Positions 34,780 to 43,434 of a DNA stretch of 64,000 nt are shown here, one piece after another. Position 1 is the stretch's first letter. The number at the start of each line of letters is the position of its first letter. The stretch is from an uncultured Bacteroidales bacterium (GTDB taxonomy: Bacteria; Bacteroidota; Bacteroidia; Bacteroidales; Muribaculaceae). Below the pieces are notes generated by a model. The model was given only the letters and a program-made list of their open reading frames with translations, searched no databases and was not told where the DNA came from. Location: positions 48,401 through 112,400 of the forward strand of contig CACYVC010000012.1 of NCBI GenBank assembly GCA_902777835.1, given 5' to 3'. Made by a program: the position numbers and the translations under genes.

Positions 34780-35400
34780 ATGTTTATCATTGGTATAGCA
34801 GGCGGAACAGGATCAGGCAAGACCACTGTAGTACGCAAAATAATGGAACGCCTTCCTAAAGGTGAAGTTGGCATAATATCTCAAGATTCCTATTACAAGG
34901 ATTCTAGTCACATTCCTGTCGAGGACCGTCAAAAGATCAACTTCGACGAGCCAGCAGCATTTGATTGGAACTTACTGCTTGAGCACTTGAAGATGCTTAA
35001 AAAGGGCGAGTCAATAGAGATGCCCACCTACAGTTATCTCACCTGCACACGTCAAAAAGAGACAGTGCACATGGATCCACACGATGTTGTGCTCATAGAG
35101 GGTATCTTGGTAATGAGCGACCCACGCCTACGCAAGATGATGGACATCAAGGTGTTTGTTGATGCCGATGGCGACGACCGACTCATCCGTGTAATCTCAC
35201 GCGACTGCATCGAACGCGGACGCACAGCACAAGAAGTGATTGACCGCTATCAGCAGGTTCTCAAGCCCATGCATCTGATGCACATTGAGCCCTGCAAGCG
35301 CTTTGTCGATATCATCGTTCCCGAGGGAGGTCACAACGAAGTAGCTATTAACCTACTCACCGATTACATTAAATCGCGTCTCAACCTAAAAAAGAAGTGA
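34780..35400 (+). CDS. udk: Uridine kinase
   Basis: Phosphorylates uridine and cytidine in pyrimidine salvage. P-loop GGTGSGKTT at residues about 8-16, 'QDSYYKD', 'NFDEPAAFDWNLL', 'PTYSYLTCTRQ' and 'RLIRVISRDCIERGRT', all in family order. 206 residues, full length. lptB starts 28 nt downstream. Confidence 0.96.
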   Translation: MFIIGIAGGTGSGKTTVVRKIMERLPKGEVGIISQDSYYKDSSHIPVEDRQKINFDEPAAFDWNLLLEHLKMLKKGESIEMPTYSYLTCTRQKETVHMDPHDVVLIEGILVMSDPRLRKMMDIKVFVDADGDDRLIRVISRDCIERGRTAQEVIDRYQQVLKPMHLMHIEPCKRFVDIIVPEGGHNEVAINLLTDYIKSRLNLKKK

Positions 35401-35428
35401 TACCACTCTTTGAGGGCTCTTTATCAAC

Positions 35429-36325
35429 ATGAAACTTTTCAACAACCGCGACAAGAAGAAATACGAAACCCCGCAAGTGCAGGTGGCGACAGGCGATGAC
35501 CTCACCAATGCAGAGAAAATCATCGAAGTCAACGACAAGGTGACTGCCATGCTCAAGCAATGCGGCAACGAGGGTAAGTTGGTGTTACAAACCGATAATC
35601 TGGTGAAAAAGTACCGCCAGCGAACTGTTGCCAATCATGTCTCCATCAATGTGCGCCAGGGCGAGATTGTGGGATTGCTGGGACCTAACGGTGCCGGCAA
35701 GACCACCACGTTCTATATGACGACAGGTCTCGTAACTCCCAACGAAGGTCGCGTTTTTATAAATAATGTAGAGATTACTAAGCTACCTGTATATCGCCGT
35801 GCGCAGTTGGGTATCGGTTACCTGCCGCAAGAGGCATCGGTGTTTCGCAAACTCACAGTAGAGAATAACATTCGCACCGTACTCGAGATGACAAATACCA
35901 CTCCTGAGTATCAGCGCGACAAACTCGAGGAGCTCATCTCGGAATTCCACCTCGAGAAGGTACGCAAGAACCTTGGCGATCGCCTCAGTGGTGGTGAGCG
36001 ACGACGCACCGAGATAGCTCGATGCCTTGCCATCAACCCCTGGTTTATCATGCTCGACGAGCCGTTTGCAGGCGTTGACCCCATCGCTGTAGAAGACATT
36101 CAGAGCATCGTCTATAGCCTAAAGCACAAGAACATAGGCATCCTCATCACCGACCATAACGCGCCAGAAACTCTGAGCATCACAGACCGGGCTTATTTGC
36201 TCTTCGAAGGAAAAATCCTCTTCCAGGGCACTAGCGAAGAACTAGCAGTAAACCCTGTAGTGCGCGAAAAATACCTGGGCCGCAATTTCGTCTTCCGACG
36301 CAAAAAGTTCAAAGAGACGATTTAA
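35429..36325 (+). CDS. lptB: LPS export ABC transporter ATPase LptB
   Basis: ATPase driving LPS extraction from the inner membrane. Walker A GPNGAGKTTTF, Q-loop 'GIGYLPQEASVFRKLTVENNI' typical for LptB, signature LSGGERRR, Walker B FIMLDEPFAGVDP and H-loop TDHN. The ABC domain starts at about residue 53 ('LVLQTDNLVKKYRQRTV'); the first 52 residues (charged, no known motif) are an extra N-terminal extension. An internal ATG at 35549 would give a near-normal length, so the true start should be checked. Confidence 0.93.
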   Translation: MKLFNNRDKKKYETPQVQVATGDDLTNAEKIIEVNDKVTAMLKQCGNEGKLVLQTDNLVKKYRQRTVANHVSINVRQGEIVGLLGPNGAGKTTTFYMTTGLVTPNEGRVFINNVEITKLPVYRRAQLGIGYLPQEASVFRKLTVENNIRTVLEMTNTTPEYQRDKLEELISEFHLEKVRKNLGDRLSGGERRRTEIARCLAINPWFIMLDEPFAGVDPIAVEDIQSIVYSLKHKNIGILITDHNAPETLSITDRAYLLFEGKILFQGTSEELAVNPVVREKYLGRNFVFRRKKFKETI

Positions 36326-36404
36326 TTAAGTGAATACTATTAGGTCTTATGCACAATACAAAGACGATAGTCTATACTTTTTTCATCATTTTTTTATGAC
36401 AAAT

Positions 36405-36436
36405 ATTGACTTATTATAATATTCTGCTTATATTTG
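36405..36436 (+). promoter_or_regulatory. Promoter of the T9SS cargo gene
   Basis: ATTG (36405-36408), 20 nt, TATATTTG (36429-36436); leader of about 45 nt to the ATG at 36488. Confidence 0.6.
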
Positions 36437-36487
36437 CATCAATCTTTCGAGAACACATTTAGTTTAACCAATATAAAACGTACTATT

Positions 36488-37264
36488 ATGAAAAAATTAC
36501 TTTGCATGATTGCACTGGCGGGATTCGCACTTACCGCTTGGTCGCAAACTCCGCTGAGGCTTAGCACCTACAGCGGCACATCTTTAGACCGCTATGACGG
36601 CCAACTGTGCGATGTAACTGCCGACCGCTATCTTTTCAACGGTTGGAACACTATCTCAATGCCTTTCGCCATGACAGAGCAAGAAATTGATGACGCTCTG
36701 GGACAAGGTGTGAGACTTGAGCGTCTAGTGGGCGTAAATCAACAAGGCAACGAAATAGTGCTTAACTTCCAAGACTGCAAGGCTGAAGGAATACAAGCCA
36801 ACATGCCCTACATCCTCTATTATCCAGGTGAAACAGGCTCTAAGAGATTACATGTCATCACACAAGTGACAAAAAAAGAGTCGAAGGTAACATTTACCAC
36901 TAATGGTGGTGTAGAGGTGACTATGAACGGTACCGCTGTCAGAACCGACGGCAAGGGTCACTATGGCATCCTCGCCATAAACAACGTTGATGCCAACTTC
37001 ACTTCTATCGACAACGACAAATCGTTCTTCTATGCTACGTACTGCTACATCAACATCCCAGGCGAACAGCAGTTCACCCTCATTCCTAATCACTTGGGGG
37101 CTGGTGAGGTGACTAGCATCAATGAAATCGCTGCAGCAAGTGACATTATTGACGTTTACAACGTGCTTGGCATGAAGGTAGCCAACAACATCAAGGCTGG
37201 AGAAGTAAACAACCTTACCCCAGGCATTTACGTAGTAAAAGGCCGCAAGATTCTCGTAAAGTGA
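36488..37264 (+). CDS. Secreted protein with type A T9SS sorting domain
   Basis: 258 residues. Signal peptide at 1-19 (ending TAWSQ). The middle is a beta-rich domain of unknown family ('YLFNGWNTISMPFAMTEQEIDDALGQGVRLERLVG'). The last 45 residues are a type A C-terminal sorting domain ('IIDVYNVLGMKVANNI', 'NLTPGIYVVKGRKILVK'), the address tag read by the T9SS, whose core genes lie at 4-11 kb. Predicted cell-surface protein. The ATG at 36488 was chosen because it begins the signal peptide. Confidence 0.85.
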   Translation: MKKLLCMIALAGFALTAWSQTPLRLSTYSGTSLDRYDGQLCDVTADRYLFNGWNTISMPFAMTEQEIDDALGQGVRLERLVGVNQQGNEIVLNFQDCKAEGIQANMPYILYYPGETGSKRLHVITQVTKKESKVTFTTNGGVEVTMNGTAVRTDGKGHYGILAINNVDANFTSIDNDKSFFYATYCYINIPGEQQFTLIPNHLGAGEVTSINEIAAASDIIDVYNVLGMKVANNIKAGEVNNLTPGIYVVKGRKILVK

Positions 37265-37282
37265 TGTAAATAACGTATTTTT

Positions 37283-37579
37283 CTACACATACTCTACAGG
37301 CAGCATCTCGGTTAAGGGATGCTGCTTGCCGTTTATTAGCCAAGTGAATGTGTAACCATTGTAGTCAAGTGGAAGGAGAACCTTGTCAATGTGGTGCCAC
37401 TGAGGTTTGCCGTAGTCGCTAGATGCTCCGCTCAATTCCACTTGCTGCGCCGCATGATTGATGCGCCAATACCCACCCCCAAGGCATACATCTCCAGGCT
37501 CCATAAGATGACGATGCAACGTCACCATCCCAAGCCTGAGAAAACCATCTTGGGTGATGATGAATTTAGGGTAAGACAT
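37283..37579 (-). CDS. Small conserved hypothetical protein
   Basis: 98 residues starting MSYPKFIITQDGFLRLGMV. Contains 'HLMEPGDVCLGGGYWRIN' and 'LPLDYNGYTFTWLINGKQHPL'; predicted mostly beta, no signal peptide, no known catalytic motif. The ATG at 37579 (not the in-frame start 63 nt upstream) avoids overlap with the aspartate kinase stop at 37639. Follows that gene by 59 nt on the same strand. Function unknown. Confidence 0.7.
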   Translation of the reverse strand: MSYPKFIITQDGFLRLGMVTLHRHLMEPGDVCLGGGYWRINHAAQQVELSGASSDYGKPQWHHIDKVLLPLDYNGYTFTWLINGKQHPLTEMLPVEYV

Positions 37580-37638
37580 GGTTATTTTAGTTGTAATTTC
37601 TTTTTTTATGTTGCGATGAGCATCGCAACATACAGGGC

Positions 37639-38502
37639 TCAATCGGTGATAAGCGTGCCTAATGCAGTGCGGTTGAAAGTGTTCTTCACCCAGATGGGGA
37701 TATGCTTCTCGGCTACCGGCTTAATAGTTGGAGCATAAATCACTTTTGCCCCCTTGTCGCACATCTGCTGTGCCTGCTCATAAGTCATCTGGCGGATGAC
37801 GGTGGCATTAGGATCAACCTTTGGGTCGGCTGTCATAAAGCCATCAACATCGGTCCAAATCTCCAAACTATCGGCATTAAGGGCGCTAGCGACAATTGCA
37901 GCCGTGTAGTCACTGCCACCACGTCCCAAATTGGAAATTCTGCGGCTCTTACTATCGCGGGAGATGAAGCCTCCCATAACTGCCACTTTGCCTTTGAATT
38001 TGCCTAACGTATTAGCTATATTTGCATTAGTAGCTTCCAGGTCACACTCATGGTTAGAGCTGCGCATAATCTCGAGTGAGTTGAAATAGGTAGCGTCATC
38101 AATAATAAGGCTGATGATAAGCGACGATAGCCGCTCACCATAGCTCACCACCTCCTCTAGGTCGGCCTCTGTGAGTTCCTCATTGCGAGAAATGTCGGTA
38201 TAGGCATTACTCAACTCAAAAAATAGAGCACGTACACGATTGAGAGCATCGTCAATCTGCTCGCCTGCAATGAGTTTGTTCATAATCTCATTGTGGCGCG
38301 CGGTGATATCCTGCACAATGCGGTAGGCACCAATGTCGTTATTAGCAGCCAAGTTAGCAGCTTTGATGAGCGTGTCGGTGAGTCCACCCAGAGCTGACAC
38401 CACAACAATGACTGGCTCATCTTGGTTCTCAACAATGTATTTCACATTGCGTAGAGACTCTACTGTTCCTACCGATGTTCCTCCAAATTTAAGTACTTTC
38501 AT
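37639..38502 (-). CDS. Aspartate kinase catalytic domain without ACT domain
   Basis: First step of the aspartate pathway (Lys, Thr, Met, diaminopimelate). Signature KFGGTSVGT at residues 5-13, 'VVVSALGGLTDTLI', 'VSYGERLSSLIIS', 'SNLGRGGSDYTAAIVASALNAD', 'IWTDVDGFMTADPKV' and 'YEQAQQMCDKGAKVIYAPTIKPV' cover the whole amino-acid-kinase fold. The protein stops at residue 287, right after it, where typical enzymes (about 440 residues) continue with two ACT domains. No ACT-like remnant is seen downstream. Probably active but not feedback-inhibited (inference). Confidence 0.9.
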   Translation of the reverse strand: MKVLKFGGTSVGTVESLRNVKYIVENQDEPVIVVVSALGGLTDTLIKAANLAANNDIGAYRIVQDITARHNEIMNKLIAGEQIDDALNRVRALFFELSNAYTDISRNEELTEADLEEVVSYGERLSSLIISLIIDDATYFNSLEIMRSSNHECDLEATNANIANTLGKFKGKVAVMGGFISRDSKSRRISNLGRGGSDYTAAIVASALNADSLEIWTDVDGFMTADPKVDPNATVIRQMTYEQAQQMCDKGAKVIYAPTIKPVAEKHIPIWVKNTFNRTALGTLITD

Positions 38503-38561
38503 GAGTGTTTATCTAAATTGCGCGTAAAGTTAGTGTTTTTTCTTGATATGTGCCCAAAAAT

Positions 38562-38593
38562 CTTGTAAAAATTGCAATAATTGACTATTTTTG
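38562..38593 (+). promoter_or_regulatory. Promoter of yqgE
   Basis: CTTG (38562-38565), 20 nt, TATTTTTG (38586-38593). The ATG at 38602 is 8 nt further, so the transcript is nearly leaderless. Confidence 0.6.
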
Positions 38594-38601
38594 CGTGCGA
38601 A

Positions 38602-39207
38602 ATGGAAGATTTAAACCTCGACATATTCAATTTACTAGACAATCAGCCTGAACCCGCACGCGGCGCACTGCTAGTGGCGAAACCCACTGTAGAAGATTTT
38701 TGCTTCAAGCGCAGCATTACCATCCTCGTTGACCATGACAACGAGGACGGCTCAATGGGTGTGATAGTAAACAAACCTACACGCTTCACCCTCAATGAGC
38801 TCGTCCCCGACGTGGTGTGCAACGAGAATATACCTCTCTACCTGGGAGGGCCTGTAGGCACAAACATGATGTTTTTTCTCCACACCTTGGGCAAAGAAAC
38901 GATTCCCGGAAGCGAGCAGATTGCGCCTGGCCTATTCTTTGGTGGCGATTTTGAAGTCATCAAAATGTTTCTTGCCGATGGCGAAAATATCAACGAGAAA
39001 GTGAAATTTATGGTTGGATACAGCGGATGGACTGTTGGCCAACTCGACAATGAGGTAAAACGCCACGATTGGGCTGTACTTAAAGGTGATGTGACCCAAC
39101 TGGCAATGAGCAGTAACAATGAAGCACTGTGGAGTAACGCAGTAGCACGCTTTGGTGACCAATATCAACTTTGGAGAAACTGGCCCGATGACGTAAGCTT
39201 GAACTAA
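38602..39207 (+). CDS. YqgE/AlgH family protein
   Basis: 201 residues. Clear family marks: 'PARGALLVAKPTVEDFCFKRSITILVDHDNEDGSMGVIVNKPT', 'LYLGGPVG', 'LFFGGDFE' and 'FMVGYSGWTVGQLDNEVKRHDW'. Widely conserved cytoplasmic protein of unclear function (AlgH was linked to alginate regulation). The ATG at 38602 fits the family start and the promoter; an upstream in-frame ATG at 38581 would lie inside the promoter. Confidence 0.95.
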   Translation: MEDLNLDIFNLLDNQPEPARGALLVAKPTVEDFCFKRSITILVDHDNEDGSMGVIVNKPTRFTLNELVPDVVCNENIPLYLGGPVGTNMMFFLHTLGKETIPGSEQIAPGLFFGGDFEVIKMFLADGENINEKVKFMVGYSGWTVGQLDNEVKRHDWAVLKGDVTQLAMSSNNEALWSNAVARFGDQYQLWRNWPDDVSLN

Positions 39208-39304
39208 AAGACAGCAACACACACCACCTAATCTGAAACGTCGTTAGACTATAATTTACATAGGAAGTGCAATAACTAAGAGCGGCATTGAAGAAAGCAA
39301 TCTT

Positions 39305-39799
39305 TCAATAAAAAAAATTATTATTAAACATCGCATAAAAATCCAAGAATTCAGGCCTAGACACCAGTTCTGCTCCTTGCTTAGTTGCCATCTTATCAGG
39401 CACAGGCATTATGCCCACTCTCAACAAATCCATTCTATCGGCATCAAAGCAGATGTCAATTGTCTCATCTCCTGTTCTATGTTCTATGGTATGCAATTCA
39501 CAAGCCCGTTTCAGTTTTCCAATTTGTGAATCATTCAGAAAAAACAATTGTGTTTTACGTATGGTATCAATAAGCAACGATGCCCTCATTCCATGACCAG
39601 AATCTTCTCCATTTTCCTTTCTTTCGGAGTCATGAAGGTAAGCAAAAGCCATTATAACATCCTTATCAGCTCCATCGGCATAAAGAATCTCTCCAAATTT
39701 TGCTACCCTATCCCAATGTTCCACTCCATGAGTCACACCTAATGTTTCAGGCCACCTATTAGAACTAAAGGAACGAAGTCTGATAATGCAAGAATTCAT
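39305..39799 (-). CDS. HD-domain hydrolase-like protein
   Basis: 164 residues. Metal-binding HD pattern: 'THGVEHWDRV' (His ... His), 'AYLHDSER' (HD) and a downstream 'CFDADRMDLLRVG'. Likely a small metal-dependent phosphohydrolase; substrate unknown. Start at 39799 (MNSCIIRLRSFSS) preferred. A weak hairpin followed by A/T tract lies beyond the stop at about 39289-39318. Codon use is more A/T-rich than neighbours. Confidence 0.75.
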   Translation of the reverse strand: MNSCIIRLRSFSSNRWPETLGVTHGVEHWDRVAKFGEILYADGADKDVIMAFAYLHDSERKENGEDSGHGMRASLLIDTIRKTQLFFLNDSQIGKLKRACELHTIEHRTGDETIDICFDADRMDLLRVGIMPVPDKMATKQGAELVSRPEFLDFYAMFNNNFFY

Positions 39800-39846
39800 A
39801 TACCTTATTTTCAAATATCACCTTATTGACCTTTTCATTCCCCTTC

Positions 39847-40371
39847 TCAAAAGATTAGTTGCATCATCTCCACGTCATGGACTTGAGTGCCGTGGTTTAT
39901 CCATTTTTTGAGAAGTCCAGCGGTGACAAAGCCATGCTTCTTGAGCAGTGAAATGCACACCGTGTTATTAACTGGCACCAAAGCATAGATTTGAAATAAC
40001 CCCAGATAATCGCGCACGTAACCTATAGTAAGTTTTAACGCCGCATCGCCTAGACCTTTTCCTTCATGAGTCTGGTCAATCATAATGCCAAACTCAGCTC
40101 TGTTGTTGAATGGGTCAAAGTTGGTGAGATCAACAGTGCCCACAGGCTCGCCACTCTCGGTGAGAGTTATCATCAGTCGCAGTTGGCGTGTTGTGTAGAT
40201 GTCACTGTCGTAGTTCTGTAGATACTGCCACAAGTAACTCTTAGGTGAAGGCGATATGATATTGCTCACGGTCCACAACCAAGAGTCATTTTCCCACTTG
40301 TAGAGAACATCAAGGTCGGTAACCTCAAGCGAACGTAACGTAACAATATCGTTGGAAATTATCTTTTTCAT
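39847..40371 (-). CDS. GNAT family N-acetyltransferase
   Basis: 174 residues. RimJ/SpeG-like: 'VTLRSLEVTDLDVLYKWEND' at the start, 'EFGIMIDQTHEGKGLGDAALKLTIGYV' (acetyl-CoA loop, consensus Q/RxxGxG/A as HEGKGLG) and 'VNNTVCISLLKKHGFVTAGLLK'. Could acetylate spermidine or a ribosomal protein N-terminus; unresolved. A TATATTTG -7 element lies at 40383-40390 on the minus strand. Confidence 0.85.
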   Translation of the reverse strand: MKKIISNDIVTLRSLEVTDLDVLYKWENDSWLWTVSNIISPSPKSYLWQYLQNYDSDIYTTRQLRLMITLTESGEPVGTVDLTNFDPFNNRAEFGIMIDQTHEGKGLGDAALKLTIGYVRDYLGLFQIYALVPVNNTVCISLLKKHGFVTAGLLKKWINHGTQVHDVEMMQLIF

Positions 40372-40425
40372 GTTTTTAGGGGCAAATATACTCTTGCTTA
40401 TTTACAAATATCGTCTCAATCGTAT

Positions 40426-40809
40426 TTATTCCTCTGAACTGACAACTTTTTTGTAGTCTTGCACAAGTCCTGTGGCGACATAGACCACATGCATCTTATC
40501 GATGCTTATGGAAATCTCCAAAACCAGTTGTTGACCAGATCCATAATCAAGTGTCAATTTGTTGCCTTTCAAGGCCCAATTAAATGGCACATCAGTTTTC
40601 ACATTGCCATCTTCTATATGCCTCCTAGAACCTGTGCGTTCTTTTTTGAAAACATAATGATAATCATCGGCCTGCGATCCAGGTTCATTGATAATGGCCC
40701 ACTCGCCCACAAGTTGCTCTTCTTGAGAAGACAGAACATCATTGTCATCGCCGCACGAACTAAAGACGAATGGCAGAACTATTGCCAGTAATAAAAGTAT
40801 CTTTTTCAT
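40426..40809 (-). CDS. Lipocalin-like small lipoprotein
   Basis: 127 residues with lipobox FSSC at Cys19 and then 'LVGEWAIINEPGSQADDYHYVFKKERTGSRR...', 'FNWALKGNKLTLDYGSGQQLVLEISI': the 'GxW ... LTL' rhythm of Bacteroidales lipocalin-like domains. Presumably an outer-membrane-anchored small barrel; ligand unknown. TATCTTTG -7 element at 40842-40849 on the minus strand. Confidence 0.75.
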   Translation of the reverse strand: MKKILLLLAIVLPFVFSSCGDDNDVLSSQEEQLVGEWAIINEPGSQADDYHYVFKKERTGSRRHIEDGNVKTDVPFNWALKGNKLTLDYGSGQQLVLEISISIDKMHVVYVATGLVQDYKKVVSSEE

Positions 40810-40891
40810 ATTTAAAAGGATTTAGTGATTACATTTTTCTGCAAAGATAATCGTTTTTCTCTGCTTTCACTTATTTCTAGGAGAATAATTC

Positions 40892-41644
40892 TTATTCGTT
40901 TTTAAGCAGTTGTTGCAGGCGCTCGGGATCGTTGGTGGTGATAAAATCCACACCATAGTTTATGCACCACTGCATGTCACGGTCACTATTTACTGTCCAC
41001 ACGTTCACTTTCATGCCTAACTCATGTGCCTCGTCAATCCACTGAGGATGCTCACGCATCACCCTGATGCTGTAGTCGATACCAGCAACGCCCAGTTCAT
41101 TGAGTTGAGATGGCGGCAACTCGCCATTGAGGTAATAGACTGGAGTGCCATCGGGAGCCAGTTCCTTCAGGTTTTTCATGCCCTGATAAGAGAAAGTGAT
41201 ATATTCCACACGGTCTTCCAATCCCATTCTCTTTACCATCTTCACAATCTTGCGTGCAGCCTCAAGCTCATGCTCACGATTTGTATGAGGTTTCATCTCA
41301 ACTATGAGGCGTGTCTTCAGCAACTTGCCGCACTCCAGCATCTGCTCCAAAGTGGGCAGCAGCTCACCATTCTTGAGGTGCATATTCTTGAGTTGCTTCC
41401 ATTTTGAAGTCTCTATAGTAACACCTTCGAATGTAGCATCGTGGTTTACCACCAACACGCCATCGGCCGTCATCCACACATCAAATTCCGAGCCCCATGC
41501 CCCTATCGAGTCGGCCTTCACAAGCGATCGAAGTGAGTTCTGTGCAGAGCCTTCGGTGTCCCAATATCCTCGATGGCAAATCACCTCTTGTGCAGTTGCA
41601 ACAGCACTGACCGCCAACAATAATATCATAATCAACTTTCTCAT
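40892..41644 (-). CDS. Glycerophosphodiester phosphodiesterase
   Basis: 250 residues. Signal peptide (1-18, ending AVATAQ), so secreted or periplasmic. Active-site motifs 'CHRGYWDTEGSAQNSLRS' (His-Arg), 'EFDVWMTADGVLVVNHD' (Glu, Asp, catalytic His) and 'LIVEMKPHT' are intact. Cleaves glycerophosphodiesters to glycerol-3-phosphate plus an alcohol. Its start overlaps the CPBP stop by four bases (ATGA), so both are translated together. Confidence 0.93.
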   Translation of the reverse strand: MRKLIMILLLAVSAVATAQEVICHRGYWDTEGSAQNSLRSLVKADSIGAWGSEFDVWMTADGVLVVNHDATFEGVTIETSKWKQLKNMHLKNGELLPTLEQMLECGKLLKTRLIVEMKPHTNREHELEAARKIVKMVKRMGLEDRVEYITFSYQGMKNLKELAPDGTPVYYLNGELPPSQLNELGVAGIDYSIRVMREHPQWIDEAHELGMKVNVWTVNSDRDMQWCINYGVDFITTNDPERLQQLLKNE

Positions 41645-42528
41645 GTCATAAATTCGTTATTAGTTCTTGGAGATTTCCTCATAAATACCACCAACAGCAG
41701 CACAGTTGCCATAGCACTGCCTAGCGCCATCCAATGGTTTCCTGTGCCAGTAGTCTCAAGGTAATTGTCTGATATATAGTTATTATTAGCAAGGTAAGTG
41801 ACCAGCACTATCGAACCATTGTTGAGGGCATGAGCGATGATGGGTGTCCACACCTCGCCAGTCCACACCAAAAGGTAGCCCAACCATGCACCAAGCAGTA
41901 TTCTTGGCACAAATCCAAAGAACTGCAAGTGGAAAGCGCTGAAAACAATCGCCACAGCCCACACTGCCACGTGCTTGTTGACCTTGCCATGTAGCATTGT
42001 GCCCAGCAAACCTGCACGGAAGAAAATTTCCTCGCCCAAACCAGTCAACACGCCCACAACTAGCACCATAAATATCATCATGCCTAGCGACTGTGCATCG
42101 AGCAGCTTGTTGGTGGCCGCTGTCGCGTCGCTCTCCATATCACGCAACTGATTTTCCAGACCTTGCAGCCATGATGGGAACTCAATGTTCTGGTTCCATT
42201 CCACCACATAATTCATAGCGGGTAAAGCTGCTATCCACACTAGCACCACAAGCAGGATAGATTTCAAGGTTGGACCCTTGGTCATCCACAAGGTGTGAGA
42301 CATTGGTATTAGGTCTGTCCTCTTACTCAACATTGCTAGCATCACAACCGGTAATATGAACATCACCAGATTCTGCGCTATCGACATAGCTACCATGTAG
42401 TTGACATTTTGTGAATCTTCACCAAACATCAGCATGACTGCAATAGCCACCACAAACAATGCTACCATCATTCCACAAAAAAGGAATAATATTTTCAGTT
42501 GCCAAGAAAAACTGGTATATCTAGACAT
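41641..42528 (-). CDS. CPBP family intramembrane metalloprotease
   Basis: 295 residues, about eight transmembrane segments. The Abi/CAAX motifs are visible: motif 1 'GLGEEIFFRAGLLG' (EExxxR), motif 2 'VFSAFHLQFFGFVPRILLGAWLG' (FxxxH) and motif 3 'HALNNGSIV' (HxxxN). Cleaves an unknown membrane substrate. The ATG at 42528 (MSRYTSF) is chosen over one 27 nt upstream, which would lie almost on the TATTTTTG -7 element (42545-42552). Confidence 0.9.
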   Translation of the reverse strand: MSRYTSFSWQLKILFLFCGMMVALFVVAIAVMLMFGEDSQNVNYMVAMSIAQNLVMFILPVVMLAMLSKRTDLIPMSHTLWMTKGPTLKSILLVVLVWIAALPAMNYVVEWNQNIEFPSWLQGLENQLRDMESDATAATNKLLDAQSLGMMIFMVLVVGVLTGLGEEIFFRAGLLGTMLHGKVNKHVAVWAVAIVFSAFHLQFFGFVPRILLGAWLGYLLVWTGEVWTPIIAHALNNGSIVLVTYLANNNYISDNYLETTGTGNHWMALGSAMATVLLLVVFMRKSPRTNNEFMT

Positions 42529-42643
42529 TTCTCGATTTTTTTTGCAAAAATACAAAAAAACACAATATTTGATGCAGTATTTTGATGCTTTGTGTGTTTA
42601 TATTGTGTAATTTTGCAACAACACTCTAAAACTATCAAAAGTT

Positions 42644-43258
42644 ATGAAGACTTTAAATTTTATATTCTCACTATTATTAATAGCTTTTGTCAGCGTGCCT
42701 ACAACAGCTTGGGCACAAAGTTATGACGATGACATATATGTGATTGACAAGACCGCTCCAATTCCAGAAAACGAGACAAAGAAAGAACGCAAAGAGCGCA
42801 TCAAGAAAGACCACGAGATTGTTGACTCAATCTACCACCTCAAGGCTGAACTCGCTGCCGACGACGGATATTTCGTGCTGCAAGCTACCGAAGTGCGAAA
42901 CAGTTACGGACATTATGAACTCGGACTCAACGACAACACCAACTTCATGCTCATGCAAGGTGACAAAGGCATCTTCCAAGTGGCTTTCAACAACATGAAC
43001 GCCGGTGCCAACGGTCTGGGAGGCATCACCCTTCACGGACGCATCACCAACAAAACACTCAGTCACGACAAGAAAGGAAACACTATCTTAACTTATACCA
43101 TGATAGGACGTCGCATGAACGCCAGCGTCACCATTACCATCTTTAAAGGAAGTGATCAGGCAATCGCCGACGTATTTCCCAACCTCGGCAACGGACGCAT
43201 AACCCTAAGAGGAAGACTGGTTCCATATCTCAACGAAGACATCCGCATCGATCCATAG
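42644..43258 (+). CDS. DUF4251 secreted protein
   Basis: 204 residues: signal peptide (1-24, ending AWAQ), charged linker with 'ENETKKERKERIKKD', then the DUF4251 beta-domain ('YFVLQATEVRNSYGHYELGLNDNTNFMLMQGDKG..' to 'ADVFPNLGNGRITLRGRLVPY'). Bacteroidota-specific, probably envelope-associated; role unknown. TAATTTTG at 42608-42615 is a likely -7 element. Strong terminator follows. Confidence 0.85.
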   Translation: MKTLNFIFSLLLIAFVSVPTTAWAQSYDDDIYVIDKTAPIPENETKKERKERIKKDHEIVDSIYHLKAELAADDGYFVLQATEVRNSYGHYELGLNDNTNFMLMQGDKGIFQVAFNNMNAGANGLGGITLHGRITNKTLSHDKKGNTILTYTMIGRRMNASVTITIFKGSDQAIADVFPNLGNGRITLRGRLVPYLNEDIRIDP

Positions 43259-43278
43259 AAAAAAGTAAGATAAAGAAC

Positions 43279-43320
43279 AAAGTGAAGAAAAAGCAGCGAT
43301 TCTTTTTCTTCACTTTTCTT
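43279..43320 (+). terminator. Rho-independent terminator after the DUF4251 gene
   Basis: 15-bp perfect stem AAAGTGAAGAAAAAG (43279-43293) / CTTTTTCTTCACTTT (43302-43316) followed by TCTTTTTA, 20 nt after the stop codon. Confidence 0.85.
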
Positions 43321-43434
43321 TTTATTTTAACGGCAAGTGTTTGAAAACCCACAAAAAGCAGTAACTTTGCAGCCGTTTTTTGATATTTACTATCATGTTG
43401 CGATATAATCGTCGTGTATAAAGAATAATAACAA

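Noticed and set aside
37639-38502. Aspartate kinase as a frameshifted pseudogene
   Set aside because: The catalytic domain is intact, ends with a clean stop and no ACT-like sequence is seen in any frame downstream.
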